Positions 23,258-31,864 of a stretch of DNA of 34,060 nt are shown piece by piece. The translations under genes and the position numbers were made by a program. The notes beneath the pieces are model-generated. The model did not search any database. It was not told the DNA's origin and saw only the letters and a program-made list of their open reading frames with translations. Source of the stretch: CAYTXJ01 sp965613025 (GTDB taxonomy: Bacteria; Desulfobacterota; DSM-4660; Desulfatiglandales; JALVMZ01). Numbering within the stretch: the first letter of the stretch is position 1; every line of letters begins with the position of its first letter. Location: NCBI GenBank assembly GCA_965613025.1, contig CBFDUE010000017.1:1-34060 (forward strand), in the 5' to 3' direction.

Positions 23258-23377
23258 ATATGAATATAATACATGAAGAGTAAAAAGTCTTTAAAAAACT
23301 GATTCTTGTTAAGATGGATTGACAAGCATAAAAAAAAATCACACACTGTCTAATATAATTAATTGTGGGAGGGGCTT

Positions 23378-24559
23378 ATGGGTGTTTCAGATAAGATAGA
23401 TCAGGCAATTGAAAGATCCTCATGGATCAGAAAGATGTTTGAGGAGGGGCAGAGGAGAAAAAGGATCTATGGAGCCGATAAGGTATTTGATTTTAGCTTA
23501 GGAAACCCCGATCTCGAACCACCTGAAAGTTTTAAGGAAGCACTGAAGAGGCTGCTTCAGGATTCAACTCCCGGAAGACACGGATATATGCCAAATGCAG
23601 GGCTTGAAGATACCAGGCAGGCGGTAGCTGAATATCTAAGCAGATTAAATAATATTCAATTTTCCTCGGCAGATATCGTTATGACAGTTGGTGCAGGTGG
23701 GGGGCTTAATGTGGTCTTCAGAACCATTCTGAATCCAGGGGATGAAGTGGTTATACCATCCCCTTATTTTGTGGAATACAACTTCTATCTGGAAAATCAT
23801 AGTGGTGTGCCTGTGCTTGTAAAGACAAAAGAGGACTTTTCCCTTGATCTTGATCTCCTTGAAAAGAATCTGGGAGAAAGGACAAAGGCAGTGCTCATTA
23901 ATTCACCTAATAATCCCACTGGCAAGGTATATACTGAGGAAGAGATAGAAGCTCTTGGAAATCTTCTAAGGGATAAGAGTAAGAGCCTGGGGCATCCCAT
24001 ATACCTTATCTCAGATGAGCCCTACAGGAAGATCGTATATGATGGGGTAAAGGTCACCAGTATATTTAAATACTATAAGGAGAGCTTTGTGGTTACCTCC
24101 TTTTCCAAAGATCTCTCTGTTCCTGGGGAGAGGATCGGATATGTGGCAGTCCATCCGGAGATCAGCGATGGAGAGAAGATAAGGGCAGGATTAGTGCTTT
24201 CAAACAGGATCCTTGGATATGTAAATGCCCCTGCTCTTATGCAGAGGGCCATAAAGGAGCTTCTGGATGAGAGTGTGGATATCTCCATATATAAGAGGAG
24301 AAGGGATCTCCTGTGTGATGCCCTTGAGAGCTTTGGATATGAGTTTACAAGACCTCAGGGGGCATTCTATCTCTTTCCCAGATCACCCATAGAAGACGAT
24401 GTTGAATTTGTAAGAAGGCTACAGGAAGAGAACATACTTGTGGTTCCCGGTTCTGGTTTTGGAGGCCCTGGGCATTTCAGAATCGCATATTGTGTAAGTG
24501 AAAGGGTGATAGAGGGTGCCCTTCCGGGCTTTGAAAAGGCCATAAAAGAGCTAAGATAA
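23378..24559 (+). CDS. Class I/II PLP-dependent aminotransferase
   Basis: A 393-aa fold type I aminotransferase of the aspartate aminotransferase-like group. The PLP lysine is Lys244 (TSFSKDLSVPGERIGY); INSPNNPTGKVY and ISDEPYRKIVYDG hold the Asn and Asp that contact the cofactor, and the C-terminal FRIAYC has the substrate Arg. ATG 23378 is chosen because of the GGGAGGGG ribosome site; the GTG at 23363 lies inside that site. It is followed after 16 nt by a NIL-domain ferredoxin gene and then mtaB. The neighbour may point to aspartate or methionine-branch amino acid chemistry, but substrate is not determined. Confidence 0.9.
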   Translation: MGVSDKIDQAIERSSWIRKMFEEGQRRKRIYGADKVFDFSLGNPDLEPPESFKEALKRLLQDSTPGRHGYMPNAGLEDTRQAVAEYLSRLNNIQFSSADIVMTVGAGGGLNVVFRTILNPGDEVVIPSPYFVEYNFYLENHSGVPVLVKTKEDFSLDLDLLEKNLGERTKAVLINSPNNPTGKVYTEEEIEALGNLLRDKSKSLGHPIYLISDEPYRKIVYDGVKVTSIFKYYKESFVVTSFSKDLSVPGERIGYVAVHPEISDGEKIRAGLVLSNRILGYVNAPALMQRAIKELLDESVDISIYKRRRDLLCDALESFGYEFTRPQGAFYLFPRSPIEDDVEFVRRLQEENILVVPGSGFGGPGHFRIAYCVSERVIEGALPGFEKAIKELR

Positions 24560-24575
24560 GGAGGGGGGGAAAGAT

Positions 24576-25001
24576 ATGTATAAGAAGATGATATCGCTTA
24601 GGTTTCCTGCAGAGCTTGCTGATCAGCCCGTGGTGATTAATCTGGCAAAGAAGTTTGATCTCACATTCAACATACTCAAGGCAACCATATATCCAAGAAA
24701 AGAGGGATATATGGTTATGGAGCTAAGCGGTCATAAGAAGAACTTTCAAAAGGGTATAAGATACCTTAAAGGGCTGGGAGTAAAGGTTGAAGACATAGGC
24801 CAGGATATAAGAAGGGATGAAGAGAAGTGCCTTCACTGCGGTGCCTGTACCGCAGTATGTCCCACTTCCGCTCTCTATATCAAAAGACCGGAGATGGAAG
24901 TGATATTTGACAGTGAAAAATGCAGTGCATGTGAGCTATGTGTGATTCTCTGTCCAGTAAAGGCAATGGAGGTGAGATTTAACAAGAGCATAGTTCCCTG
25001 A
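24576..25001 (+). CDS. NIL-domain 2[4Fe-4S] ferredoxin
   Basis: A 141-aa protein with an N-terminal NIL domain (about residues 1-76) and two ferredoxin motifs: Cys85, 88, 91, 95 (CLHCGACTAVCP) and Cys116, 119, 122, 126 (CSACELCVILCP). In methanogens and many anaerobes such proteins work with a DUF39 protein in homocysteine synthesis from aspartate semialdehyde using sulfide. No DUF39 gene is in the window, so that role is only suggested. GGAGGGGGG precedes the ATG. Its stop codon shares a base with the mtaB start (TGATG), so translation is coupled. Confidence 0.9.
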   Translation: MYKKMISLRFPAELADQPVVINLAKKFDLTFNILKATIYPRKEGYMVMELSGHKKNFQKGIRYLKGLGVKVEDIGQDIRRDEEKCLHCGACTAVCPTSALYIKRPEMEVIFDSEKCSACELCVILCPVKAMEVRFNKSIVP

Positions 25002-26311
25002 TGGAGAATAGATCCTTTAAGATCATCACCTTAGGTTGCAAGGTAAATCACTATGAATCCCAATGTATCTCAAGCAGACTGTTAAAAAGAGGCTGGAAAG
25101 AGGCTATAAATATTGAAGAGGCTCAAATTATCATCATTAATACCTGCATTGTAACACAAAAGGCATCCCATCAATCCAGACAGGCTATTAGAAGGGCTAT
25201 AAGGGGTAAAAGGAGAGGGGCACTTGTAATAGCTATCGGGTGCTATGCACAGGTTTATGGCCAAGAGCTGGAGGGTATTGAGGGATTAGATCTTGTATTG
25301 GGAAATGAATATAAAGACATCCTGGATGAGATATTAGATGGGGGAAGACTCAAGGATCCTAATAGATACTCAAAGGTGGGTTTTAGCACCAACTGGAGTT
25401 GTCCTGTAGAGGGATTTAATGTCAAGAGCAGGGCATTTTTAAAGATTCAGGATGGGTGTGATTCCTTCTGTTCATACTGTATTGTTCCCTATGCAAGGGG
25501 TCCGATCAGGAGCCTTTCACCTGAAAAGGTGATTGAGATGCTTAGAAGATTCTCTGGTGCGGGATTTAAAGAGGTGGTGTTAACCGGTGTTCATCTTGGA
25601 AGATATGGAAGGGATATGATTGGGGATTGGACACTTCTAAGGCTTCTTAAGAGAATAAAGAGGGAGAATTTGCCTTTGAGAATACGGTTAAGCTCATTGG
25701 AATTGACCGAGATTCAGGATGAGTTGATAGAGATGATCCTAAACGAACCCTGGCTTTGCCGACACCTTCATATTCCCCTTCAGAGTGGAGATGATGAGAT
25801 CTTAAAGAGGATGAATAGATCCTATAGCAGCTCCTATTTTAGAGAAAAGATACAATATATCACTTACAGGATACCTGATATATCCATCGGAGTAGATGTG
25901 ATGGTGGGATTTCCAGGTGAAGATGAAAATGCGTTTAAAAACACGTTTAATCTACTAAAAGAGCTTCCTATCTCCTATCTTCATGTGTTTATATATTCGG
26001 ACAGAAAGGGCACAGAGGCCTTCCATATGGATGGTAAGATTCCATATGAGATTCAACACCATAGATCACAGATACTTCTTAAATTATCTAAGGAAAAGAG
26101 GCTTGGATTCCTCAGAAGCTGTCTTAACAAGGAATTTAATGTGGTGGTGGAGCAGGAAAGTAAAAAGTTTCCGGGATTCTTGGAGGGAGTTACCGATAAT
26201 TATATAAGGGTGATATTTAAAAGGGAGAAAGGGCTTTTAAGAAAAATGCTTTTAAAGGTAAAGACACTAAAGATCAGAGACGAAAAGTATGTGTTTTCCC
26301 GCAGGCGTTAA
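25001..26311 (+). CDS. mtaB: tRNA t6A37 methylthiotransferase (MtaB type)
   Basis: A 436-aa radical SAM methylthiotransferase. The N-terminal UPF0004 domain has Cys13 (TLGCKVNHYES), Cys48 (NTCIV) and Cys80 (GCYAQ) for one cluster; the radical SAM cluster is Cys153, 157, 160 (CDSFCSYC); a TRAM-like C-terminal stretch begins near residue 375. TLGCKVNxxES and the lack of MiaB-type features favour MtaB, which makes ms2t6A from t6A at position 37 of tRNAs reading ANN codons. It overlaps the preceding ferredoxin gene by 1 nt; whether that ferredoxin serves it as electron donor is a testable idea. Confidence 0.9.
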   Translation: MENRSFKIITLGCKVNHYESQCISSRLLKRGWKEAINIEEAQIIIINTCIVTQKASHQSRQAIRRAIRGKRRGALVIAIGCYAQVYGQELEGIEGLDLVLGNEYKDILDEILDGGRLKDPNRYSKVGFSTNWSCPVEGFNVKSRAFLKIQDGCDSFCSYCIVPYARGPIRSLSPEKVIEMLRRFSGAGFKEVVLTGVHLGRYGRDMIGDWTLLRLLKRIKRENLPLRIRLSSLELTEIQDELIEMILNEPWLCRHLHIPLQSGDDEILKRMNRSYSSSYFREKIQYITYRIPDISIGVDVMVGFPGEDENAFKNTFNLLKELPISYLHVFIYSDRKGTEAFHMDGKIPYEIQHHRSQILLKLSKEKRLGFLRSCLNKEFNVVVEQESKKFPGFLEGVTDNYIRVIFKREKGLLRKMLLKVKTLKIRDEKYVFSRRR

Positions 26312-26332
26312 AGGATATATTTACGATTCATC

Positions 26333-27781
26333 TCATCCCCTAAGCTCCTTAGTTGCCTTCATGAGCAGCTTCTGCTTTACCTTGAATAGCTTTGGACTCA
26401 GACTTACATGATAGGTATGGGGATTCTGAAATCTCTTATATGCAGGATCAAGGCTCTCCAAGTTTTTCAGGGTCTTCTCTCTGATTGAGTGTATATCTGG
26501 ACTCTTATATACCAGTTCTCCTTTTGAAAATATCGGAATCATCATCTCTTTAAATTCAAAATGCATGGGATAGACCTTAAATACATGGCTGTAATGAGGA
26601 TGATATACTTTGAGCAGCCGTCTCTTTCTGTAATCCTCCTCTTCCAGAAAGAGCACATCACCCCTCATCTGACCATTTCTATCATATACCCTTATCACCT
26701 TTTTAAGCCCTGGATTTGTGATCTTTTCAGGATTGTCAGAGATCTTTATCTTTGGAACCATCTTATTTCCGTCCTCATCAAGCGCAGTGAGCTTGTATAC
26801 CCCTCCCAGCGCAGGGCAGGAATAGGAGGTAACAAGCCTTGTCCCTACTCCCCAAACATCTATCTTGGCTCCCTGTCTTTTAAGACTCTCTATTATCCAT
26901 TCATCAAGATCGCTTGATCCCACAATTATGGAATCATTAAAGCCTGCCTCATCCAGCATCCTGCGTGACTCTTTGCTTAGATAGGCAAGATCCCCACTGT
27001 CAAGTCTTATCCCCCTCAGTCTATATCCCTTCTCCTTTAGCTCTTTTCCTACCTGTATGGCATCTGGAAGCCCCATCTTCAGGGTATCATATGTATCCAC
27101 AAGCAGTATGGCATTTTCAGGATATACCCTGGCATAGGACCTGAAGGATTCAAGCTCAGTAGGGAAGCTCTCTACCCAAGAGTGGGCATGTGTTCCCCTT
27201 ACAGGTATCCCATAGATCATACCTGCAAGGACATTGCTTGTTCCATCTACTCCTCCTATATATGCAGCCCTGGTTGCCATGAGTGCTCCATCTGGGCCAT
27301 GAGCTCTTCTGAGGCCAAAGTCAATCACGGTATCTCCCTGGGCTGCCCATCTTATCCTTGCTGCTTTTGTAGCTATAAGTATCTGAAAATTCATAATATT
27401 TAAAAGGGTGGTCTCTATTAGCTGTGCCTCAGGAAGAGGAGCAGTTACCCTGATCAATGGCTCATGGGGAAATACCACATTTCCCTCTGGTATGGCCCAA
27501 ATATCACCAGAAAATTTGAAGTTCTTAAAATAGTCTAATATATCTTCTGAAAAGAGCCTTAGGCTTTCTAAGAAGGAAAGCTCCTCTTCACTGAATCTCA
27601 GATTCTGAATGTAGTCTATCAGATCTTCAAGCCCTGCCATAATACAGAATCCGCCATTGTCAGGCACCTTTCTAAAGAAATAGTCAAAGTTTGCCCACTG
27701 ATCCTTTTTCCCCTCCTTTACATAACCTCCCACCATGGTGAGTTGATATAGATCTGTAAGCAATGGCCATCTGGAACGCAT
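26333..27781 (-). CDS. pncB: Nicotinate phosphoribosyltransferase
   Basis: A 482-aa enzyme of the Preiss-Handler NAD salvage route: it attaches nicotinate to PRPP. The start LLTDLYQLTMVGGYVKEG, the segments FDYFFRKVPDNGGFCI and FGLRRAHGPDGALMATRAAYIGG, GTHAHSWVESFPTE and the PRPP-site region RLDSGDLAYLSKESRRMLD are all typical of PncB. AAGGAG lies 9 nt before the ATG. It follows the Tpt1-like gene by 22 nt, so they are probably cotranscribed. Together with nadE it covers salvage and the final amidation of NAD synthesis. Confidence 0.96.
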   Translation of the reverse strand: MRSRWPLLTDLYQLTMVGGYVKEGKKDQWANFDYFFRKVPDNGGFCIMAGLEDLIDYIQNLRFSEEELSFLESLRLFSEDILDYFKNFKFSGDIWAIPEGNVVFPHEPLIRVTAPLPEAQLIETTLLNIMNFQILIATKAARIRWAAQGDTVIDFGLRRAHGPDGALMATRAAYIGGVDGTSNVLAGMIYGIPVRGTHAHSWVESFPTELESFRSYARVYPENAILLVDTYDTLKMGLPDAIQVGKELKEKGYRLRGIRLDSGDLAYLSKESRRMLDEAGFNDSIIVGSSDLDEWIIESLKRQGAKIDVWGVGTRLVTSYSCPALGGVYKLTALDEDGNKMVPKIKISDNPEKITNPGLKKVIRVYDRNGQMRGDVLFLEEEDYRKRRLLKVYHPHYSHVFKVYPMHFEFKEMMIPIFSKGELVYKSPDIHSIREKTLKNLESLDPAYKRFQNPHTYHVSLSPKLFKVKQKLLMKATKELRG

Positions 27782-27803
27782 ATCTATTCTCCTTTTTAAA
27801 GAG

Positions 27804-28559
27804 TTATCTATTCCTTCTTCTCCATCTCCTGGCTTCTTCTTTCCATCCCTTTGGCTTTTTGCCCTTTTTCTTCTTTGCCCCCCTCTTATCTTCCAATCTT
27901 AAGGGAAAGGTCCCCGCACTGAAGGCATCTCTTATCCTCTTTTGCTCTTCAGAAAGCTTTTGTTTTCTCTCCTTTTGCAATTTTTCCAAACGTATCTTTT
28001 CATCTACAGGAGGACCAATGATATATCTCTTGGGTATCTCCTCTGCAATAAAGATCGTGCCAAATGGAATGATCCTCAGCCCCTCACTATATGCCCTTTC
28101 AGCCATTATCTCAAGGATAACAGGATTCTTGTCTTTTCTCTTTCCTATACGTCTTGCAAACTCAGGGGTTTTAAATAGGGGGATATATTGGTTTTTGCCC
28201 CAAAACAGCCCTCTATTTAGCACATGAAGATGTGCCCTGTTTCTAATGGGAGTATATAGGATAGAGGGAATATCAATATCTGAGCCATTATCATCCATAT
28301 TCATAGTCCAGTGCCTTTCGTTTGCTCTTATCCACTGATCCCTTATCTCAAACCCCCCCTCTCTTACTATGACCTCTTCAATATCCCCCTTTCTTACATA
28401 CCCAAACCCCTCCTCTTCATGCACAGCCCATAGCACTTCCTTTATCTTAATAAATCCATCACTTTCAGGGACTAATCCATATTCATCGGGTCTATAAGAG
28501 AGGATATATTTCAGGAGATGGTATAGATCTTTTCTCTTAAATTCCTCTTTCTTTGACAA
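27804..28559 (-). CDS. Divergent Tpt1/KptA-like RNA 2'-phosphotransferase homologue
   Basis: A 251-aa protein from a TTG start (28559) supported by AAAGGGG upstream. Residues 13-190 resemble Tpt1/KptA, NAD-dependent enzymes that remove RNA 2'-phosphates: YILSYRPDEYGLV aligns with the N-terminal motif, RANERHW with RANQGHS and LYTPIRNRAHLHVLNRGL with the LYHGT region. By eye the catalytic Arg-His pair of the first motif is replaced by Ser-Tyr, and the YHGT motif by YTPI. The C-terminus (after 200) is a Lys/Arg-rich tail that may bind nucleic acid. It sits with pncB, an NAD-salvage gene. Family assignment is good; activity is doubtful. Confidence 0.75.
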   Translation of the reverse strand: MSKKEEFKRKDLYHLLKYILSYRPDEYGLVPESDGFIKIKEVLWAVHEEEGFGYVRKGDIEEVIVREGGFEIRDQWIRANERHWTMNMDDNGSDIDIPSILYTPIRNRAHLHVLNRGLFWGKNQYIPLFKTPEFARRIGKRKDKNPVILEIMAERAYSEGLRIIPFGTIFIAEEIPKRYIIGPPVDEKIRLEKLQKERKQKLSEEQKRIRDAFSAGTFPLRLEDKRGAKKKKGKKPKGWKEEARRWRRRNR

Positions 28560-28573
28560 CTTACCCCTTTAAA

Positions 28574-28601
28574 TTGTAAATTTTAGTGATATTCTTATAT
28601 T
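28574..28601 (+). promoter_or_regulatory. Possible promoter for pyrF
   Basis: TTGTAA at 28574-28579 and TATATT at 28596-28601 are 16 nt apart and lie about 58 nt before the pyrF start, within the 99-bp AT-rich divergent gap. The match is moderate and the assignment tentative. Confidence 0.35.
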
Positions 28602-28658
28602 AGCATGCTCTTAAATGTCAATAGATTACATTAAAAGTGGTTAAAAGGGGTTTATAAG

Positions 28659-29390
28659 ATGGAAGAGGCAAGAGAAAGGATCATATTTCCTTTAGATCTT
28701 CCCTCAAAGGAGGAGGCAATTGACTTTGTAAGACTTTTAAAGGGGTATGTGGGATGCTTTAAGGTAGGATTGGAGCTCTTCATCTCCGAAGGCCCTGAGA
28801 TTTTAAGGATTATAGCTCAAGAGACGGATACACCTATCTTTTTGGACCTAAAGCTACATGACATTCCACAGACTATGAAGAGGGCCTACAGGGTGGCATG
28901 TAGATATGGGCCAAAGTTTATAACAGTTCACTGCTATGAAGGGAATGGATTGTTTGAGGAACTGACTCAAGACCCCCTTCATCCAAAGATTCTCTCAGTG
29001 ACCCTGCTTACCAGTATGAACGAAGATAATCTTCGTGAGCTTGGATACAGAGATGAATATATCAGCAATCTATCCTCCTTGGTGCTAAAAAAGGCTCATA
29101 TTGCAAAGGATGCAGGATGTGATGGGGTAATATGCTCAGGAAGAGAGGTGGGATTACTCAGAAAAGAGATGGGGGATGATTTCATTCTGGTTACCCCTGG
29201 CATAAGGATGAAAGGGGCAGAGGTAAAAGAAGATGACCAAAAACGCATCTTTACCCCATATGATGCCATAAAGAGCGGTGCTGACTATATCGTGGTGGGA
29301 AGGCCCATAAGGGATGCCAGATCACCTGTAGATGCAACAATCAGGATTCAGGAAGAGATTCAGAGGGCACTGGAAGAGAGAAAACTTTAG
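28659..29390 (+). CDS. pyrF: Orotidine 5'-phosphate decarboxylase
   Basis: It makes UMP from OMP, the last step of de novo pyrimidine synthesis. The 243-aa TIM barrel has the full catalytic set: Asp13 (FPLDLP), Lys35 (FKVGLEL) and the DLKLHDIP motif with Asp63, Lys65 and Asp68, plus VTPGIR and ADYIVVGRPI for phosphate binding near the C-terminus. The ATG has only a GGGG-type site upstream. The last 4 nt overlap the end of convergent thiL. No other pyr gene is nearby. Confidence 0.97.
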   Translation: MEEARERIIFPLDLPSKEEAIDFVRLLKGYVGCFKVGLELFISEGPEILRIIAQETDTPIFLDLKLHDIPQTMKRAYRVACRYGPKFITVHCYEGNGLFEELTQDPLHPKILSVTLLTSMNEDNLRELGYRDEYISNLSSLVLKKAHIAKDAGCDGVICSGREVGLLRKEMGDDFILVTPGIRMKGAEVKEDDQKRIFTPYDAIKSGADYIVVGRPIRDARSPVDATIRIQEEIQRALEERKL

Positions 29391-30403
29391 AGATCTTTTA
29401 AATGATCCCATCCCACAGGTTCAACCTTCTGCCTCTTTCCGCTTTCATCTATCAGGACGATCTCTTCTGATTTTTCAGTAATATGTCCTATATGGTGCAG
29501 AGGGACAGAGTAGTGATCAAATATCTCCTCTATCCTATCCCTGTTTCCTTTAGGACATGTAATGAGGAGTTCATAGTCATCGCTCCTTCCGAAGATGAAA
29601 TTAAAGGGGTCCATATTGAAACTTTCAGAGATCTCTTTTATATGGGAACTTATGGGAATATTCCTTTTGAATATCTCTGCCCCCACTTTACTGCTTTTGC
29701 ATATCCTTAAAAGATCCAAAAGCAGCCCATCACTTATATCAATCATGGAGCTTACAAGGTGCTCTCTGCTTATGGCATGAGCCTCTCTTGCCCTGTGTTG
29801 TGCCAGTTTGTATCTATTGACCAATGGGTGATCAGTGGTTTTACCCTGCTTTAAAAGCCAAAGACCAGCGGCAGATTCCCCGGGATATCCACTTATGAGT
29901 ATAACGTCGTCCACATGGGCTGTGCTTCTTTTAACAATGTTTCCCTTCTTTGCAATTCCAAAGAGGGTGATATCAATAAGGATATTTTCATAAACCGAGG
30001 TGATATTTCCTCCGATTATTGTTGCATTAAATGGACTCAGCTCATCAAGAAGTCCCCTGTATATATCAATTATCTCTCCTACCTTAATATCCCCATAAAG
30101 CCCTAAGGAGACCAATGAGGCCATGGGAACTCCTCCCATTGCCCCAATATCACTTATATTGATATTTGCAGCCCTCCTTCCCACTTCATATGCACTTAAG
30201 GAATCCTTTAAAAAGTGCACTCCCTCTACCATTGAATCACAGGTAATTAGCATTTCATACCCTTCAGGGACGCTTACTGACGCTGCATCATCACCTATTC
30301 CCAATATTATGTGAGGGTTCAGTTTGCTATTTTTATCAATATATCTCTTTATCTCATCCACTAATTCAATCTCTCCCAGATCCTTTACTTTCCTATCATC
30401 CAT
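29387..30403 (-). CDS. thiL: Thiamine-monophosphate kinase
   Basis: It phosphorylates thiamine phosphate to thiamine diphosphate. The 338-aa protein has the ThiL/PurM-like pattern: LGEIELVDEI, GIGDDAASVSV, CDSMVEGVHFL, AANINISDIGAMGG and a C-terminal DISDGLLLDLLRI and GRSDDYELLIT, which include the Asp residues that bind Mg-ATP. The gene is alone on this strand, with its tail overlapping pyrF by 4 nt. A TPP riboswitch is not visible upstream in the 124 bp shared with the divergent methyltransferase. Confidence 0.96.
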   Translation of the reverse strand: MDDRKVKDLGEIELVDEIKRYIDKNSKLNPHIILGIGDDAASVSVPEGYEMLITCDSMVEGVHFLKDSLSAYEVGRRAANINISDIGAMGGVPMASLVSLGLYGDIKVGEIIDIYRGLLDELSPFNATIIGGNITSVYENILIDITLFGIAKKGNIVKRSTAHVDDVILISGYPGESAAGLWLLKQGKTTDHPLVNRYKLAQHRAREAHAISREHLVSSMIDISDGLLLDLLRICKSSKVGAEIFKRNIPISSHIKEISESFNMDPFNFIFGRSDDYELLITCPKGNRDRIEEIFDHYSVPLHHIGHITEKSEEIVLIDESGKRQKVEPVGWDHLKDL

Positions 30404-30527
30404 AACTATTTTTCCAGTATGTTTTCCCCTCTTTACTTTTTGTTTAATTTTTAAAAATCTATATCATCTCTTAATCTTCTATATCAAGTTAAGATTAACA
30501 GGCTTGAAGCATGCCTTTCATTTTGAT

Positions 30528-31058
30528 ATGTCAAATGATATGATTGAAAATATAAAGATTGATACACACATTGGTTCAATAACCGTATTCTATATAAAGG
30601 ATACAGAGGGGATAGAGCTTAGAAGGATAGTGCTTCCCTATCAGAACGAACCAGATCAAAGTGAGGAATCTTTTAGGTATTCTCTGATGATAAGATCAGA
30701 CTTAATTAAGCTTATTGAGGGTATTAGACAATATTTAATGGGTAAGAAGATATCATTTGATATAGATATTGAATCTCTTAAAGGATTTACTCCGTTTCAG
30801 AGGGGAGTTTTAAAGATATGCCATGAAATCCCATGGGGTGAACTCAGGTTTTATGGAGACATTGCAAGGGAGATGGGAAGACCTAAGGCATATAGGGCAG
30901 TGGGTAATACGCTATCCATAAACCCCTTTCCCATAATCATACCATGCCACAGGGTCATACGATCAGATGGGGGCATTGGCGGATTTCAGGGAAGTGTTTA
31001 TCTAAAGAGAAGGCTGTTGGAGATTGAGGGCTTAGGAGATAGGATAAGATATATATGA
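30528..31058 (+). CDS. ogt: Methylated-DNA-protein cysteine S-methyltransferase
   Basis: A suicide DNA-repair protein that takes the methyl group of O6-methylguanine onto Cys140 in the IIPCHRVI motif. FTPFQRGVLKICHEIPWGE, YGDIAREMGRPKAYRAVG (the DNA-binding helix with the Arg finger) and GGIGGFQG are typical. The start at 30528 gives 176 aa, the family's usual size; the frame is open upstream to 30324, but that part is antisense to thiL. No good ribosome site is seen, and the nearby ATG at 30540 is an alternative. The stop overlaps the HAD gene start (ATGA). Confidence 0.9.
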   Translation: MSNDMIENIKIDTHIGSITVFYIKDTEGIELRRIVLPYQNEPDQSEESFRYSLMIRSDLIKLIEGIRQYLMGKKISFDIDIESLKGFTPFQRGVLKICHEIPWGELRFYGDIAREMGRPKAYRAVGNTLSINPFPIIIPCHRVIRSDGGIGGFQGSVYLKRRLLEIEGLGDRIRYI

Positions 31059-31828
31059 AAGATATCAGAGCAATAGGTTTTGATCTATTTAACACCCTTA
31101 TCTTTGCAAAAGAGGGAGCGTTAAGGGAGGCAAACTCAAGGCTTACAGATTCTCTGATACAGAACGGACTGGATTTTGAACCTCATAGATTTAGAGATTT
31201 ATATACAGATGCAGTTAAAAGACACCTCCTTAATGCCCAAAAGACCGGAATAGAGACCCATAACCGCTTTTGGATAAGTGATGCACTAAGGAGATTGGGG
31301 ATAAGGTTAAACCCCTTCCATAGGATAATTTCAGATGCTGTGGATGCATATTTTTCAGCATTTTTCATATATTGCACCCCCATTCCCTCTGCAATAGAGA
31401 TACTTCAAGAGCTAAGGTCTAAGTTCAGCCTGGGGCTTCTTACCAATTTTACAGATCCATATGTTGCAAGACAGTTAATTGAAAGATTGGGCCTTTATAA
31501 TCTCTTTGACGTAATAATAATATCAGGGCAGATAGGATATAGAAAACCCCATCCTCTCACCTTCAGATATCTGATTGATCTTCTTAAAGTGGATGAGACT
31601 CAGATTCTGTTTGTTGGAGACGATCTTGGCCCTGATATAATGGGTGCTCAGAGATTAGGTATTCAACCTGTCTGGATGACATATATAATTGACAACAATA
31701 TTCCATCTCAGATACCCAGATCCGATCTAAACGATTTTCCCAATTTAGCTCACTTACCCAGAGTATCCCAATTGGATGATCTCATAATCCTTATTGAAGA
31801 GATTAGTTCAGGTAAAGAGACGCACTAA
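31055..31828 (+). CDS. HAD-like hydrolase with DxFxT motif I
   Basis: A 257-aa haloacid dehalogenase-superfamily protein. Motif I is FDLFNTL with nucleophile Asp10; the usual second Asp (general acid) at +2 is Phe12. Motif II is LGLLTNF, motif III Lys lies in RKPHP and motif IV is FVGDDLGPDI with two Asp. A helical cap (about 20-95) makes it a type C1 member. Phe at +2 resembles haloacid dehalogenases rather than phosphatases. It overlaps ogt by 4 nt and is followed by an amine oxidase gene. Substrate unknown. Confidence 0.85.
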   Translation: MKDIRAIGFDLFNTLIFAKEGALREANSRLTDSLIQNGLDFEPHRFRDLYTDAVKRHLLNAQKTGIETHNRFWISDALRRLGIRLNPFHRIISDAVDAYFSAFFIYCTPIPSAIEILQELRSKFSLGLLTNFTDPYVARQLIERLGLYNLFDVIIISGQIGYRKPHPLTFRYLIDLLKVDETQILFVGDDLGPDIMGAQRLGIQPVWMTYIIDNNIPSQIPRSDLNDFPNLAHLPRVSQLDDLIILIEEISSGKETH

Positions 31829-31864
31829 TGCTTTCCCCAATATAAAATGGTCAACTAAGAGTCT

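Noticed and set aside
23319..23359. TTGACA and TATAAT as a promoter for the aminotransferase
   Set aside because: Both boxes are perfect, but the spacing is 29 nt, too long for sigma70. An unseen -35 could pair with the TATAAT.
30324..30527. N-terminal extension of the methyltransferase with hydrophobic residues
   Set aside because: The first part is antisense to thiL, and the resulting 244 aa exceeds the family size; start near 30528 fits better.
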